Assembly: GCA_903893795.1 (NCBI GenBank) | Contig: CAITNO010000082.1 | Coordinates: forward strand, 1 to 64,000 | Length of the DNA: 64,000 nt | Origin: Candidatus Hydrogenedentota bacterium | Lineage (GTDB): Bacteria > Hydrogenedentota > Hydrogenedentia > Hydrogenedentales > CAITNO01 | Direction: 5' to 3' | Shown here: one piece after another, positions 1 to 29,192 of the stretch | Layout: each line of letters starts with the position of its first letter | Position numbering within the stretch: position 1 is the stretch's first letter | Program-made: the position numbers and the translations under genes | Notes under the pieces: model-generated | Databases searched by the model: none | What the model saw: only the letters and a program-made list of their open reading frames with translations | What the model was told of the DNA's origin: nothing

Positions 1-3000
1 CCAGTCGTCGTTACTGTCCGGTTGCCCACACAGGCATCCGTGGCCGTTGCGCCCGCATCGGTGTAGGTTGCCTTGCACTGTACCGTGACTGCGGCAGAAC
101 CGGTGAGCGTGATGACCGGCGGGGTCGTATCTGTGACCGTCACCACGCGTGTGACCACGGCTGCGCTGTTGCCGTTACCGTCTGACGCGTTGTAGGCCAA
201 CGTGTAGGTCCCGAGTGCGGATGTGTTGACTGTGCCAGCCGTCGTCACCGTCCGGCTGCCCGCGCAGGTATAGGTGGCCGTTGCGCCCGCATCGGTGTAG
301 GTTGCCTTGCACTGCACCGTGACTGCGGCAGAACCGGTGAGCGTGATGATGGGCGGGGTCGTGTCCGCCACCGTCACCGTGCGCGTGAGCTGTGCCGCAT
401 AGCTTCCATTGCCGTCGTTTGCGCTGTAGGTCAGCATATAGGTTCCGAGTAGGGCCGTGTCCACCGCGCCAGTCGTCGTCACCGCAACACTGCCCATGCA
501 GGCATCCGTCGCCGTCGCGCCCGCATCCGTGTAGGTTGCCTTGCACTGCACCGTGACTGCGGCAGAACCGGTGAGCGTGATGATGGGCGGGGTCGTGTCC
601 ACCACCGTCACCGCGCGCGCAACCTGTACCGCACTGTATCCATTGCCGTCATTCGCATTGTAGCTCAGCGTATAGGTTCCAAGTATGGCCGTGTTCACAG
701 AACCACTCACCGTCACCGGCACGCTCCCCACGCAGGCATCCGTGGCCGTGGCGCCCGCATCTGTGTAGGTGGCCTTGCACTCCACCGTGACCAAGGCAGC
801 ACCGGTGAGCGTGATCACCGGCGCGGTTGTGTCCGCAACCGTCACCCGGCGTGTGGCCTGAAGGGCCGCATTCACCCCGTTGGTGGCGTTGTAGGTCAGC
901 GTGTAGACGCCCGGAACGGCGGTGTTCACCGTGCCGTCCGTTGTCGCCGCCACCTCGCCGGTGCATATATCCATGGCCAGGGCGCCGTTGTCGTAGTAGT
1001 CGCTGCCGCACTCGACGCTGACCGAGGGGTCGCCGAGCACCGTGATGACCGGCGGCGTGGTGTCCGCCACGGTCACCGCGCGCGTCACGGTTGCCGCGCT
1101 GTTACCATGGCCGTCGCTGGCGCTGTAGGTCACCGTATAGGTTCCGGGTGCGGCCGCGTTCACCGTCCCCGTGGCGGTTACGGGCACACTGCCAGCGCAG
1201 CTGTCAGCCGCCGTTGCGCCTGCATCGGCATAGGCATCGCCACATGCCACCGTGACCGCGGCGGAACCGCTGCGTGTGATGACCGGTGCGGTGCTGTCCG
1301 CCACGGTCACCACGCGCGTCACGGTTGCCGCGCTGTTGCCGTGGCCGTCGTTGGCGTTGTAGCCCAGCGTATAGGTTCCAAGTGCGGCCGTGTTCACCGT
1401 TCCCGTGGCCGTCACGGGCACGCTGCCGACGCAGATATCCGTCGCCGTTGCCCCGGCGTCGGTGTAGGGCGTGCCGCATTCGACGGTCACCGTGGCAGCG
1501 CCGTTCAGTGTGATGACCGGCGCGGTGGTGTCTGACACGGTCACGCTGCGGGTGAGTTCGGCGGCACTGTTGCCATGGCCGTCGCTGACGTTGTAGCGAA
1601 CGGTGTAGGTGCCGGGCAGGTTTACGTTGACCGGGTTGATGACGGTGATACCGGCCGTGAGGACGCCCGCGCAGAGGTCGCTGGCGGTGGCGCCCGCGTC
1701 GGTGTAGGGCATGCCGCATTCGGCGGCCGTCTCGGACGGGCCGAGCAATGCCAGCACCGGTACGTCGGTGTCGGTAACATGGACCGTGCGGGTCAGCGGC
1801 GCGGCACTGTTGCCGTGACCGTCGCTGACGCTGTAGCGGACGGTGTAAGTGCCGGGTGTGCCGGTGTCCACCGGGTTGATGACGGTGATGCTGGCCGTCA
1901 GGCTGCCCGCGCAACTGTCGGTGGCCGTCGCGCCCGATTCGGTGTAGCTGTCTTTGCACGCGACGCTGGTTTCGGCAGCGCCGACGAGCGCGAGCACAGG
2001 CGGCGTGGTGTCCACGACCTGAACGGTCCGCGTGACTTCCACGGCATTGTTCCCGTTGCCGTCGCCCACGTTGTAGCGGACGGTGTAGTTGCCGGGCACG
2101 GCCGGGTTCACCGTGTCGCCGCCCACGACGATGCCGGCCGTCAGGCTGCCCGCGCAGGCGTCGGTGGCCGTCGCGCCCGATTCGGTGTAGCTGCCGCCGC
2201 ATTCCACGGTCACCAGGGCCGAACCGTTCAGCGTGATGACCGGGGCCGTCACATCCTGCACCAGCAGCGTGGCCGTGGCAACGCCCTGATAATTGGTGTC
2301 GGCAACCGTGGCCGAAACGGCATAACTGCCCAAGGCGCTGGGCGGGGTGGCCGAGCCGTCATAGGCAATGCCCACCGTCAGCCCGGCGGGAAGGGTGGTC
2401 ACGGTAACCGCTTTGGCCGTGCCGTCGCAGTTTTGAACAAGGTTACCCAGCGTCACCGTGGCTGTCGCCTTGGAAATCGTCAGGCTCGCGCCGAGGTAGG
2501 TGACGGTGTATTTCGCCGGAGCGGTCAGCGTGCCCCGCGTGATGGCGTAGGCACCCACCGTTTCGCCCGCATCGCGGGCCAGCGCTCCGCCCAGCGTGTC
2601 GCCCGGTTCCAGCGCACCGGAAGTAATCTGCCAGGTCAGGGCCGGGTCGGCGCTTCCATAAAGCTTGGTCTGGGCGTCCGCCGTAACCGTAATCAGTACG
2701 GCCGTAAACCACTTGGCGTACAGCGTATGGTCGGCCGGGTTGGTCACCGTCGTTGCGTCCGTCACTTCCGTGCCCGTGCCGCCGGGGCCGGTCCACCATC
2801 CGCCGAAGTTGCTGCCCGCCAGCGCGGGCGTGGGAAGGGTGCCGTAGGGCGTGTTGTAGGCCGCGCTCAGGCTGGCCGGGGACACGGTGCCGCCCTGGGC
2901 GTCCAGGGTCACGGTGCAACTGTCCGGCGCGAAGACCGCCTGGAGGGCGTGGCCGTTGCGGTCCAGGGTCAGGCTCTGGTTGTCGTTCTTCAGGCCCGCG

Positions 3001-4031
3001 TTGAAGGTGCAGGTCGCATTGGTGGCCCCGGCAAGGTCGGCAAAACTGTCCGGGCTCGTGCCCTGAGCGCCAGTCTTGGCCTGCCATTTGACGAAGTGAT
3101 AGCCCGAATCCGCCACGGCCGTGAGATTGACGGCCGCGTTGCGGTCATAGTTGCCGTCGGTCCAGGCGGGACTCTCCGCCGTGGTCCCGTTCTTGAGGGT
3201 TCCGCCCGTGCCCGCCGTTGCGCTTACGCGGTACAACGGTTTGTACGCAGCCGCGCAGATATTCCACCGCCCGGAGATGGACAGGGTGTAGGCCATGGCC
3301 TTGCTGGCCGACGATGCCACATAGAAGACGCCGGTGGAGTATCGCCGGTTGGCCACGCTAATCGAGGTGAAGACGTTCGTCTGGCTGGCGCTGGGCGCCA
3401 GGGTGAGGGTGCCATTGCCGCCGGTGCAGCCGTCCACGACGATGAAGTCGGCGGGGATGGGACCGTTTGAAAGTGTGCCGGTGGACGCGGCCGTGCCCGT
3501 GCCCGCGCCGCTGTTGGCGTTCGCCCCGTAGAGCGTGGCGGAACGCGGGCTGGCCTGGTCAATGTTGCCCAGACAGGTGATGGCCCCCTGTTTCCGGTCG
3601 ATGGCGCTTTGAAAGGTCACCGAAAGCGTGGCGGTTTGGGATACATCTGAATCGCCAATCGCCGCGTAGAACTGTTCCACGCCCAGCCCGTTGGTCGTGC
3701 CGATGGCCAGCAGGGCGCCCTCGGCCTTGGTGAAGGTGATGCCGTTCCAGGTGGGCAGCGTGGTGGTGGACACCAGGGCCAGATTGTAGGTGCCCCCCGA
3801 CGCCTTGTAGGTGGAGGTGGTCAGCACCAGGACCCGGTTGGTTCCGGCCGGCGCCGTGTAGGACCCGGTTTCCGTGGTCCGGGCCGAGTTGCTGGCAAAA
3901 ACCTCCACCGCCGTGCTGGAAAGGGACGGCAGCACCTGCGGCGCCGCATAGGCGGGTGCGGCGGCAAGGGTCAGGAGGCAAATTGCAAAAAACACCCCCG
4001 CCCACACCCTGCCAATCCTTCGCTGTGACAT
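1..4031 (-). CDS. Giant secreted Ig-repeat protein, partial (C-terminus beyond left edge)
   Basis: The visible 1343 codons run from an ATG at 4031 to the window edge in one frame. A good Shine-Dalgarno (AGGAGG) lies about 8 nt upstream of the ATG. Residues 1-30 are a signal peptide (basic start, hydrophobic core, cleavage near AYA/APQ). Next come an unrecognised secreted domain to about residue 265, a Listeria-Bacteroides-type (InlB/Flg_new) repeat region, an MBG-like domain and a YDG-like domain to about residue 600. Ten tandem DUF5011/Cry22-type Ig-like repeats of about 80 residues follow, the last one cut by the edge; each carries a Cys in VTVEC and another in TDxCxG. The first ~600 residues match the neighbouring 7593-aa protein almost segment for segment, so the two are tandem paralogs. 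It probably works on or outside the cell surface; ligand and role are unknown. Confidence 0.85.
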   Translation of the reverse strand, partial: MSQRRIGRVWAGVFFAICLLTLAAAPAYAAPQVLPSLSSTAVEVFASNSARTTETGSYTAPAGTNRVLVLTTSTYKASGGTYNLALVSTTTLPTWNGITFTKAEGALLAIGTTNGLGVEQFYAAIGDSDVSQTATLSVTFQSAIDRKQGAITCLGNIDQASPRSATLYGANANSGAGTGTAASTGTLSNGPIPADFIVVDGCTGGNGTLTLAPSASQTNVFTSISVANRRYSTGVFYVASSASKAMAYTLSISGRWNICAAAYKPLYRVSATAGTGGTLKNGTTAESPAWTDGNYDRNAAVNLTAVADSGYHFVKWQAKTGAQGTSPDSFADLAGATNATCTFNAGLKNDNQSLTLDRNGHALQAVFAPDSCTVTLDAQGGTVSPASLSAAYNTPYGTLPTPALAGSNFGGWWTGPGGTGTEVTDATTVTNPADHTLYAKWFTAVLITVTADAQTKLYGSADPALTWQITSGALEPGDTLGGALARDAGETVGAYAITRGTLTAPAKYTVTYLGASLTISKATATVTLGNLVQNCDGTAKAVTVTTLPAGLTVGIAYDGSATPPSALGSYAVSATVADTNYQGVATATLLVQDVTAPVITLNGSALVTVECGGSYTESGATATDACAGSLTAGIVVGGDTVNPAVPGNYTVRYNVGDGNGNNAVEVTRTVQVVDTTPPVLALVGAAETSVACKDSYTESGATATDSCAGSLTASITVINPVDTGTPGTYTVRYSVSDGHGNSAAPLTRTVHVTDTDVPVLALLGPSETAAECGMPYTDAGATASDLCAGVLTAGITVINPVNVNLPGTYTVRYNVSDGHGNSAAELTRSVTVSDTTAPVITLNGAATVTVECGTPYTDAGATATDICVGSVPVTATGTVNTAALGTYTLGYNANDGHGNSAATVTRVVTVADSTAPVITRSGSAAVTVACGDAYADAGATAADSCAGSVPVTATGTVNAAAPGTYTVTYSASDGHGNSAATVTRAVTVADTTPPVITVLGDPSVSVECGSDYYDNGALAMDICTGEVAATTDGTVNTAVPGVYTLTYNATNGVNAALQATRRVTVADTTAPVITLTGAALVTVECKATYTDAGATATDACVGSVPVTVSGSVNTAILGTYTLSYNANDGNGYSAVQVARAVTVVDTTPPIITLTGSAAVTVQCKATYTDAGATATDACMGSVAVTTTGAVDTALLGTYMLTYSANDGNGSYAAQLTRTVTVADTTPPIITLTGSAAVTVQCKATYTDAGATATYTCAGSRTVTTAGTVNTSALGTYTLAYNASDGNGNSAAVVTRVVTVTDTTPPVITLTGSAAVTVQCKATYTDAGATATDACVGNRTVTTT

Positions 4032-4059
4032 AACCTCGCCCTCCTGTCCGGACAGCCCC

Positions 4060-4078
4060 GCCGGGAGCAACTCCCGGC
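4060..4078 (-). promoter_or_regulatory. Leader hairpin of the left giant gene
   Basis: GCCGGGAG and CTCCCGGC form a perfect 8-bp inverted repeat around a 3-nt loop, between the proposed promoter and the ribosome binding site. A short palindrome TGTCCGGACA follows toward the start codon. The paralogous giant gene has a hairpin of different sequence in the same place, which suggests that structure rather than sequence is kept. It may stabilise the mRNA 5' end; that role is inferred. Confidence 0.5.
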
Positions 4079-4123
4079 TAACAGACCCACACCGCGCGCA
4101 ATAGCACCTAGTCCTATGTATAA

Positions 4124-4152
4124 AGTCTACAAAAGAACTGGGCTTTTGTCAA
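4124..4152 (-). promoter_or_regulatory. Sigma70-type promoter of the left giant gene
   Basis: On the minus strand there is a consensus -35 TTGACA (4147-4152), a 17-bp spacer and a -10 TAGACT (4124-4129). Initiation near 4117 would give a leader of about 85 nt. The upstream giant paralog has the same hexamers with the same spacing, which supports the call. Confidence 0.6.
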
Positions 4153-4250
4153 TGAATTCGTTGCATCGCTCAGGTTCCGGTTCCCCTCGTTGCCAGGCTG
4201 CACTTGGCAATGCCGGTGTTCCTGAAGCGGTGCTTCGTCCCCGGCACGGT

Positions 4251-4301
4251 GTGGCTCGGGCGTTCCGCCCGTGAGGACCATGGGCAGGATGCCCATGCCA
4301 C
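4251..4301. repeat. Compact double-hairpin palindromic element
   Basis: An outer GTGG/CCAC pairing encloses two hairpins: CGGGCG-ttc-CGCCCG (4257-4271) and CATGGGCA-gga-TGCCCATG (4279-4297). This has the form of a small three-way junction on either strand. It lies between the two giant genes with no plausible coding sequence, and looks like a dispersed REP-type intergenic element. No transposase is visible nearby. Confidence 0.5.
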
Positions 4302-4374
4302 GGGAAAAGCAGCGGCATGGCCACCGCAGTCAAGAAGGGATTTCCCGGAGCGAAGCGCAGCTTCGAAGACAATT

Positions 4375-4490
4375 GCGTCCCCAAGTTCAACTTGGGAACG
4401 AGGAGGAGAAGACAGGTGCGTTCCCAAGTCCAACTTGGGAACGAGGAGGAGAAGACAAGTGCGTCCCCAAGTACAACTTGGGAACGAGGG
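4375..4490. repeat. Three tandem 43-bp units with a 17-bp palindrome
   Basis: The palindrome core CCCAAGTTCAACTTGGG occurs at 4380-4396, with centre variants at 4423-4439 (TCC) and 4466-4482 (TAC); the starts are exactly 43 bp apart. Each core is followed by GAACGAGG and purine-rich sequence; copies 1 and 2 share the longer GAACGAGGAGGAGAAGACA. Only the centre of the palindrome varies while both arms are kept. This is a REP-like intergenic repeat, not a gene. Three copies at this period, with the palindrome in every unit, do not fit a CRISPR. Confidence 0.7.
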
Positions 4491-4511
4491 GGAACGGGGG
4501 GAAAGAAAGAG

Positions 4512-4548
4512 CGACCGGATGTCCTGCCGGGGGCAGGGCATCCGGTCG
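4512..4548 (-). terminator. Hairpin terminator after the 7593-aa gene
   Basis: A 17-bp stem (arms 4512-4528 and 4532-4548, one G-T wobble) with a 3-nt loop starts 21 bp past the stop codon. On the minus strand it is followed by CTCTTTCTTTCC, a broken T-rich tract. It should end transcription of the giant gene before its paralog. The T tract is weak, so it could instead be another REP-like palindrome. Confidence 0.6.
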
Positions 4549-4569
4549 GAAGGAAGACTGATGCGGTTG

Positions 4570-27351
<22,782 letters not shown>

Positions 27352-27390
27352 GGACGCGCCCTCCTACCAAGACCGTTTCAATACAGCCGC

Positions 27391-27408
27391 GCGGGGAAAG
27401 TTCCCCGC
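27391..27408 (-). promoter_or_regulatory. Leader hairpin of the 7593-aa gene
   Basis: GCGGGGAA and TTCCCCGC face each other across two bases between the promoter and the ribosome binding site. It occupies the same place as the 4060-4078 hairpin of the paralog, and both are followed on the minus strand by a G/C-rich step ending GGCTGT. Confidence 0.5.
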
Positions 27409-27458
27409 AATAAAATGAAGAATAGAGCAAGCTCCCTGCTTGTCTAACAGCCAGTGAC

Positions 27459-27487
27459 AGTCTATAACCAACAAAGCTGTGTGTCAA
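27459..27487 (-). promoter_or_regulatory. Sigma70-type promoter of the 7593-aa gene
   Basis: Minus strand: -35 TTGACA (27482-27487), 17-bp spacer, -10 TAGACT (27459-27464). This would give a leader of about 100 nt before the ATG at 27351. Hexamers and spacing equal those of the downstream paralog although the spacers differ. Confidence 0.6.
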
Positions 27488-27854
27488 GACAAAAGAACAC
27501 TCGTGTCATAAGATATTGCATTCAGAAAGAGTGATAGACTTCAGGTTGGTAAATACCCGGAATATCTACCGGAATTCTACACAGAACGATGGATGGGACG
27601 GCGGGCGAAGGACCTTATACATAGTTATGACAGTGCTATTTGGAACAAGGCTTGCGCGTTGGGCATAATTGGTTGTGTGATATAGTAGGGGGGCAAGTTG
27701 TTGCTTGAGTAAGATAATGCTTGTATGGAAGAAGATAAAATTGTGGCGAACAATTTGGTGAAAGAATTTCATAAGGGTAAGCCCCAGAGCACCGCTGCTG
27801 CGCGTTGAGTCCAGTTGTCGGAGCGTGCAAAAGTGGGGTCCGTTCAGATATTTG
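27488..27854. other. AT-richer intergenic stretch without a supported gene
   Basis: This stretch is visibly richer in A/T than its surroundings. Short minus-strand frames exist (for example 27566-27772) but have no ribosome binding site I can see, no family resemblance and codon use unlike the neighbours. I see no tRNA, repeat or mobile-element end in it. Confidence 0.5.
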
Positions 27855-27883
27855 TTGACAAATTGTGCGCCGCATGCTATGAA
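27855..27883 (+). promoter_or_regulatory. Strong sigma70 promoter of the small-protein unit
   Basis: TTGACA (27855-27860), 17-bp spacer, TATGAA (27878-27883). Initiation near 27890 would leave a leader of about 90 nt before the first small ORF. A terminator 560 bp downstream closes the unit. Confidence 0.7.
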
Positions 27884-27981
27884 TATGTTGGCGTTACGCA
27901 GTCCTGCGGTGACGTAGTGGGTTAGAAACAGGGCGTTGGTTCCTGCGAAGCGAGCGGTTCGCGGGAAGGAGAACAGCAGAG

Positions 27982-28122
27982 ATGAAGCATAACCGGCTTA
28001 TTACGCGAAAGCCTGAAATGGCCCAAACAACAACGACATTGTCGAATTTCCAGGCGTTCAAGGACTTCCTTGAACGGTTGGTGAGTCAGGCGATTGAGTT
28101 TATTTTCCAGATGACCATGTAA
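27982..28122 (+). CDS. Unknown small protein, 46 aa
   Basis: ATG at 27982 follows a purine-rich GGAAGGAGAA element; TAA at 28120. The N-terminal 20 residues are basic and Thr-rich. Residues 22-44 (NFQAFKDFLERLVSQAIEFI) read as an amphipathic helix with aromatics on one face and end in a short hydrophobic tail. It lacks a classic signal peptide or a clear membrane span. It is first in a two-gene unit with its own promoter and terminator. I do not recognise it; membrane-active peptide, RNA-linked leader peptide or regulator are all possible. Confidence 0.55.
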   Translation: MKHNRLITRKPEMAQTTTTLSNFQAFKDFLERLVSQAIEFIFQMTM

Positions 28123-28147
28123 ATACAAGCAAGAGGGAGTTCCCCGC

Positions 28148-28372
28148 ATGAAACGGCTTCGACACATGACGGCAGTTAGCCGCGTGCCTGCCACAGCGCA
28201 GATCAGCAATTACCAGATCAAGTTGGAAAGCACGACGGCAATTATCGACCGGCTTTTGCTGGTTCCGCGCCAGCAGCCTTGGAAGGCCACCGGCCCCAGC
28301 GGCACAACATCCAGCACGAGCACCAGCACGAGCAGTTCGACGGGCACGGGGCTGACCGGCCTGGGGCTCTGA
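28148..28372 (+). CDS. Unknown small protein, 74 aa, with Ser/Thr/Gly tail
   Basis: ATG at 28148 with AGAGGGAG 8 nt upstream, 25 nt after the preceding small gene. A basic N-terminus and a mixed middle (ISNYQIKLESTTAIIDRLLL) are followed after PRQQPW by a low-complexity tail of Ser, Thr and Gly to residue 74. GC-rich third positions fit coding use in this genome. No family is recognised. The pairing with the 46-aa gene, the strong promoter and the terminator argue that the transcript is real; whether this frame is the functional product is less certain. Confidence 0.5.
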   Translation: MKRLRHMTAVSRVPATAQISNYQIKLESTTAIIDRLLLVPRQQPWKATGPSGTTSSTSTSTSSSTGTGLTGLGL

Positions 28373-28407
28373 GTCTCGTCTGAAGTAACACAGCAAACGC
28401 AAGATTC

Positions 28408-28446
28408 CATGCGTTGGCCCTCATGCAGGGTCAACGCATGTGTTTT
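28408..28446 (+). terminator. Rho-independent terminator of the small-protein unit
   Basis: Stem of 14 bp (arms CATGCGTTGGCCCT and AGGGTCAACGCATG, one G-T pair), 5-nt loop, then TGTTTTTATT. It lies 35 bp after the 74-aa stop codon and just overlaps the end of the convergent TPR gene. Confidence 0.85.
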
Positions 28447-29192
28447 TATTGGGGAGTGTTCGATGGGGGCGGGAGGGCTCGGCAGAGTTCGCGGGCTTTT
28501 GACGCCTCGTCGCCCGAGGCCCCGCCCAGCAGAAACAGTTGCAGGTGCCGCCGCGCTTCCGCGAAGTCTCCCGCATTCGCGCACAGCGTGGCTATGCGGT
28601 ATTCGGCAAGCCCTCCCGGAACGAGTGCCGTGCATTCATCGTAGGCCTCCCGCGCGCCCTCCACATCCCCCCGATACTGCGCAACGCGCCCGGTGCTGTA
28701 CAGCATGTCCGCCTGCTTGAGCGGGTCAGTCGTTACTTCTGGCGCTTCACGCCAATGCCGCACCACCGAAGCCGCCTCATCCCCGCGCCGCAGGTGCAGC
28801 AACGCCTCCACCAGCACGCCCGCCCCCTTGAAGCGGGGGGTGCTTCCCGAGACCGACGCGGACAGTGTTTCCACGGCGTCCTTCATTTGGCCCTGCTCCC
28901 ACAGCAGCAGGCCCTTTGCGGCCAGGGTTCGGCTTTTGTCCGGCGGATAATCGAAACCGGCGTCCAGCGCCCGGTTGTACAGGGCCAGCGCCTTTTCCGC
29001 TTCCCCGGCCCGGCTCATCCATTCCGCCTCGATGACGAACAGGCGCGACACCGCATTGTCCACCTGTTGTAGCAGGATACCGCCATGCCGCCCATAAGCC
29101 ACCGCGGCGGCGGTGATGAAAAGCACGCCCGCAAGGGCAAGAAGGCTGGCCCAAAGGCACAGGCCGCGCATCATGCTGTTTTCGCCGTTCAT
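28446..29192 (-). CDS. Membrane-anchored TPR protein
   Basis: 248 aa from an ATG at 29192 that overlaps the TGA of the upstream gene by 4 nt (ATGA), so translation is probably coupled. Residues 9-30 form one membrane segment. The rest is helical with TPR-like units (AEKALALYNRALDAG, GDVEGAREAYDECTALVPGG, GDFAEARRHLQLFLLGG). A longer frame starting at 29363 lies inside the upstream gene and is unlikely. It probably assists the partner O-antigen-ligase-type protein on the periplasmic side; this is inferred from linkage. Confidence 0.75.
   Translation of the reverse strand: MNGENSMMRGLCLWASLLALAGVLFITAAAVAYGRHGGILLQQVDNAVSRLFVIEAEWMSRAGEAEKALALYNRALDAGFDYPPDKSRTLAAKGLLLWEQGQMKDAVETLSASVSGSTPRFKGAGVLVEALLHLRRGDEAASVVRHWREAPEVTTDPLKQADMLYSTGRVAQYRGDVEGAREAYDECTALVPGGLAEYRIATLCANAGDFAEARRHLQLFLLGGASGDEASKARELCRALPPPSNTPQ

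Noticed and set aside
1575-3470. 631-codon plus-strand frame in the left giant gene
   Set aside because: Antisense shadow; periodic with the Ig repeats of the real frame and without a recognisable domain.
4375-4490. Possible CRISPR array
   Set aside because: Only three units, spacers nearly identical between copies, and no cas genes; it is a tandem palindromic repeat.
27566-27875. Minus-strand small ORFs in the AT-rich stretch
   Set aside because: No ribosome binding site, composition unlike neighbouring genes and no recognisable features.
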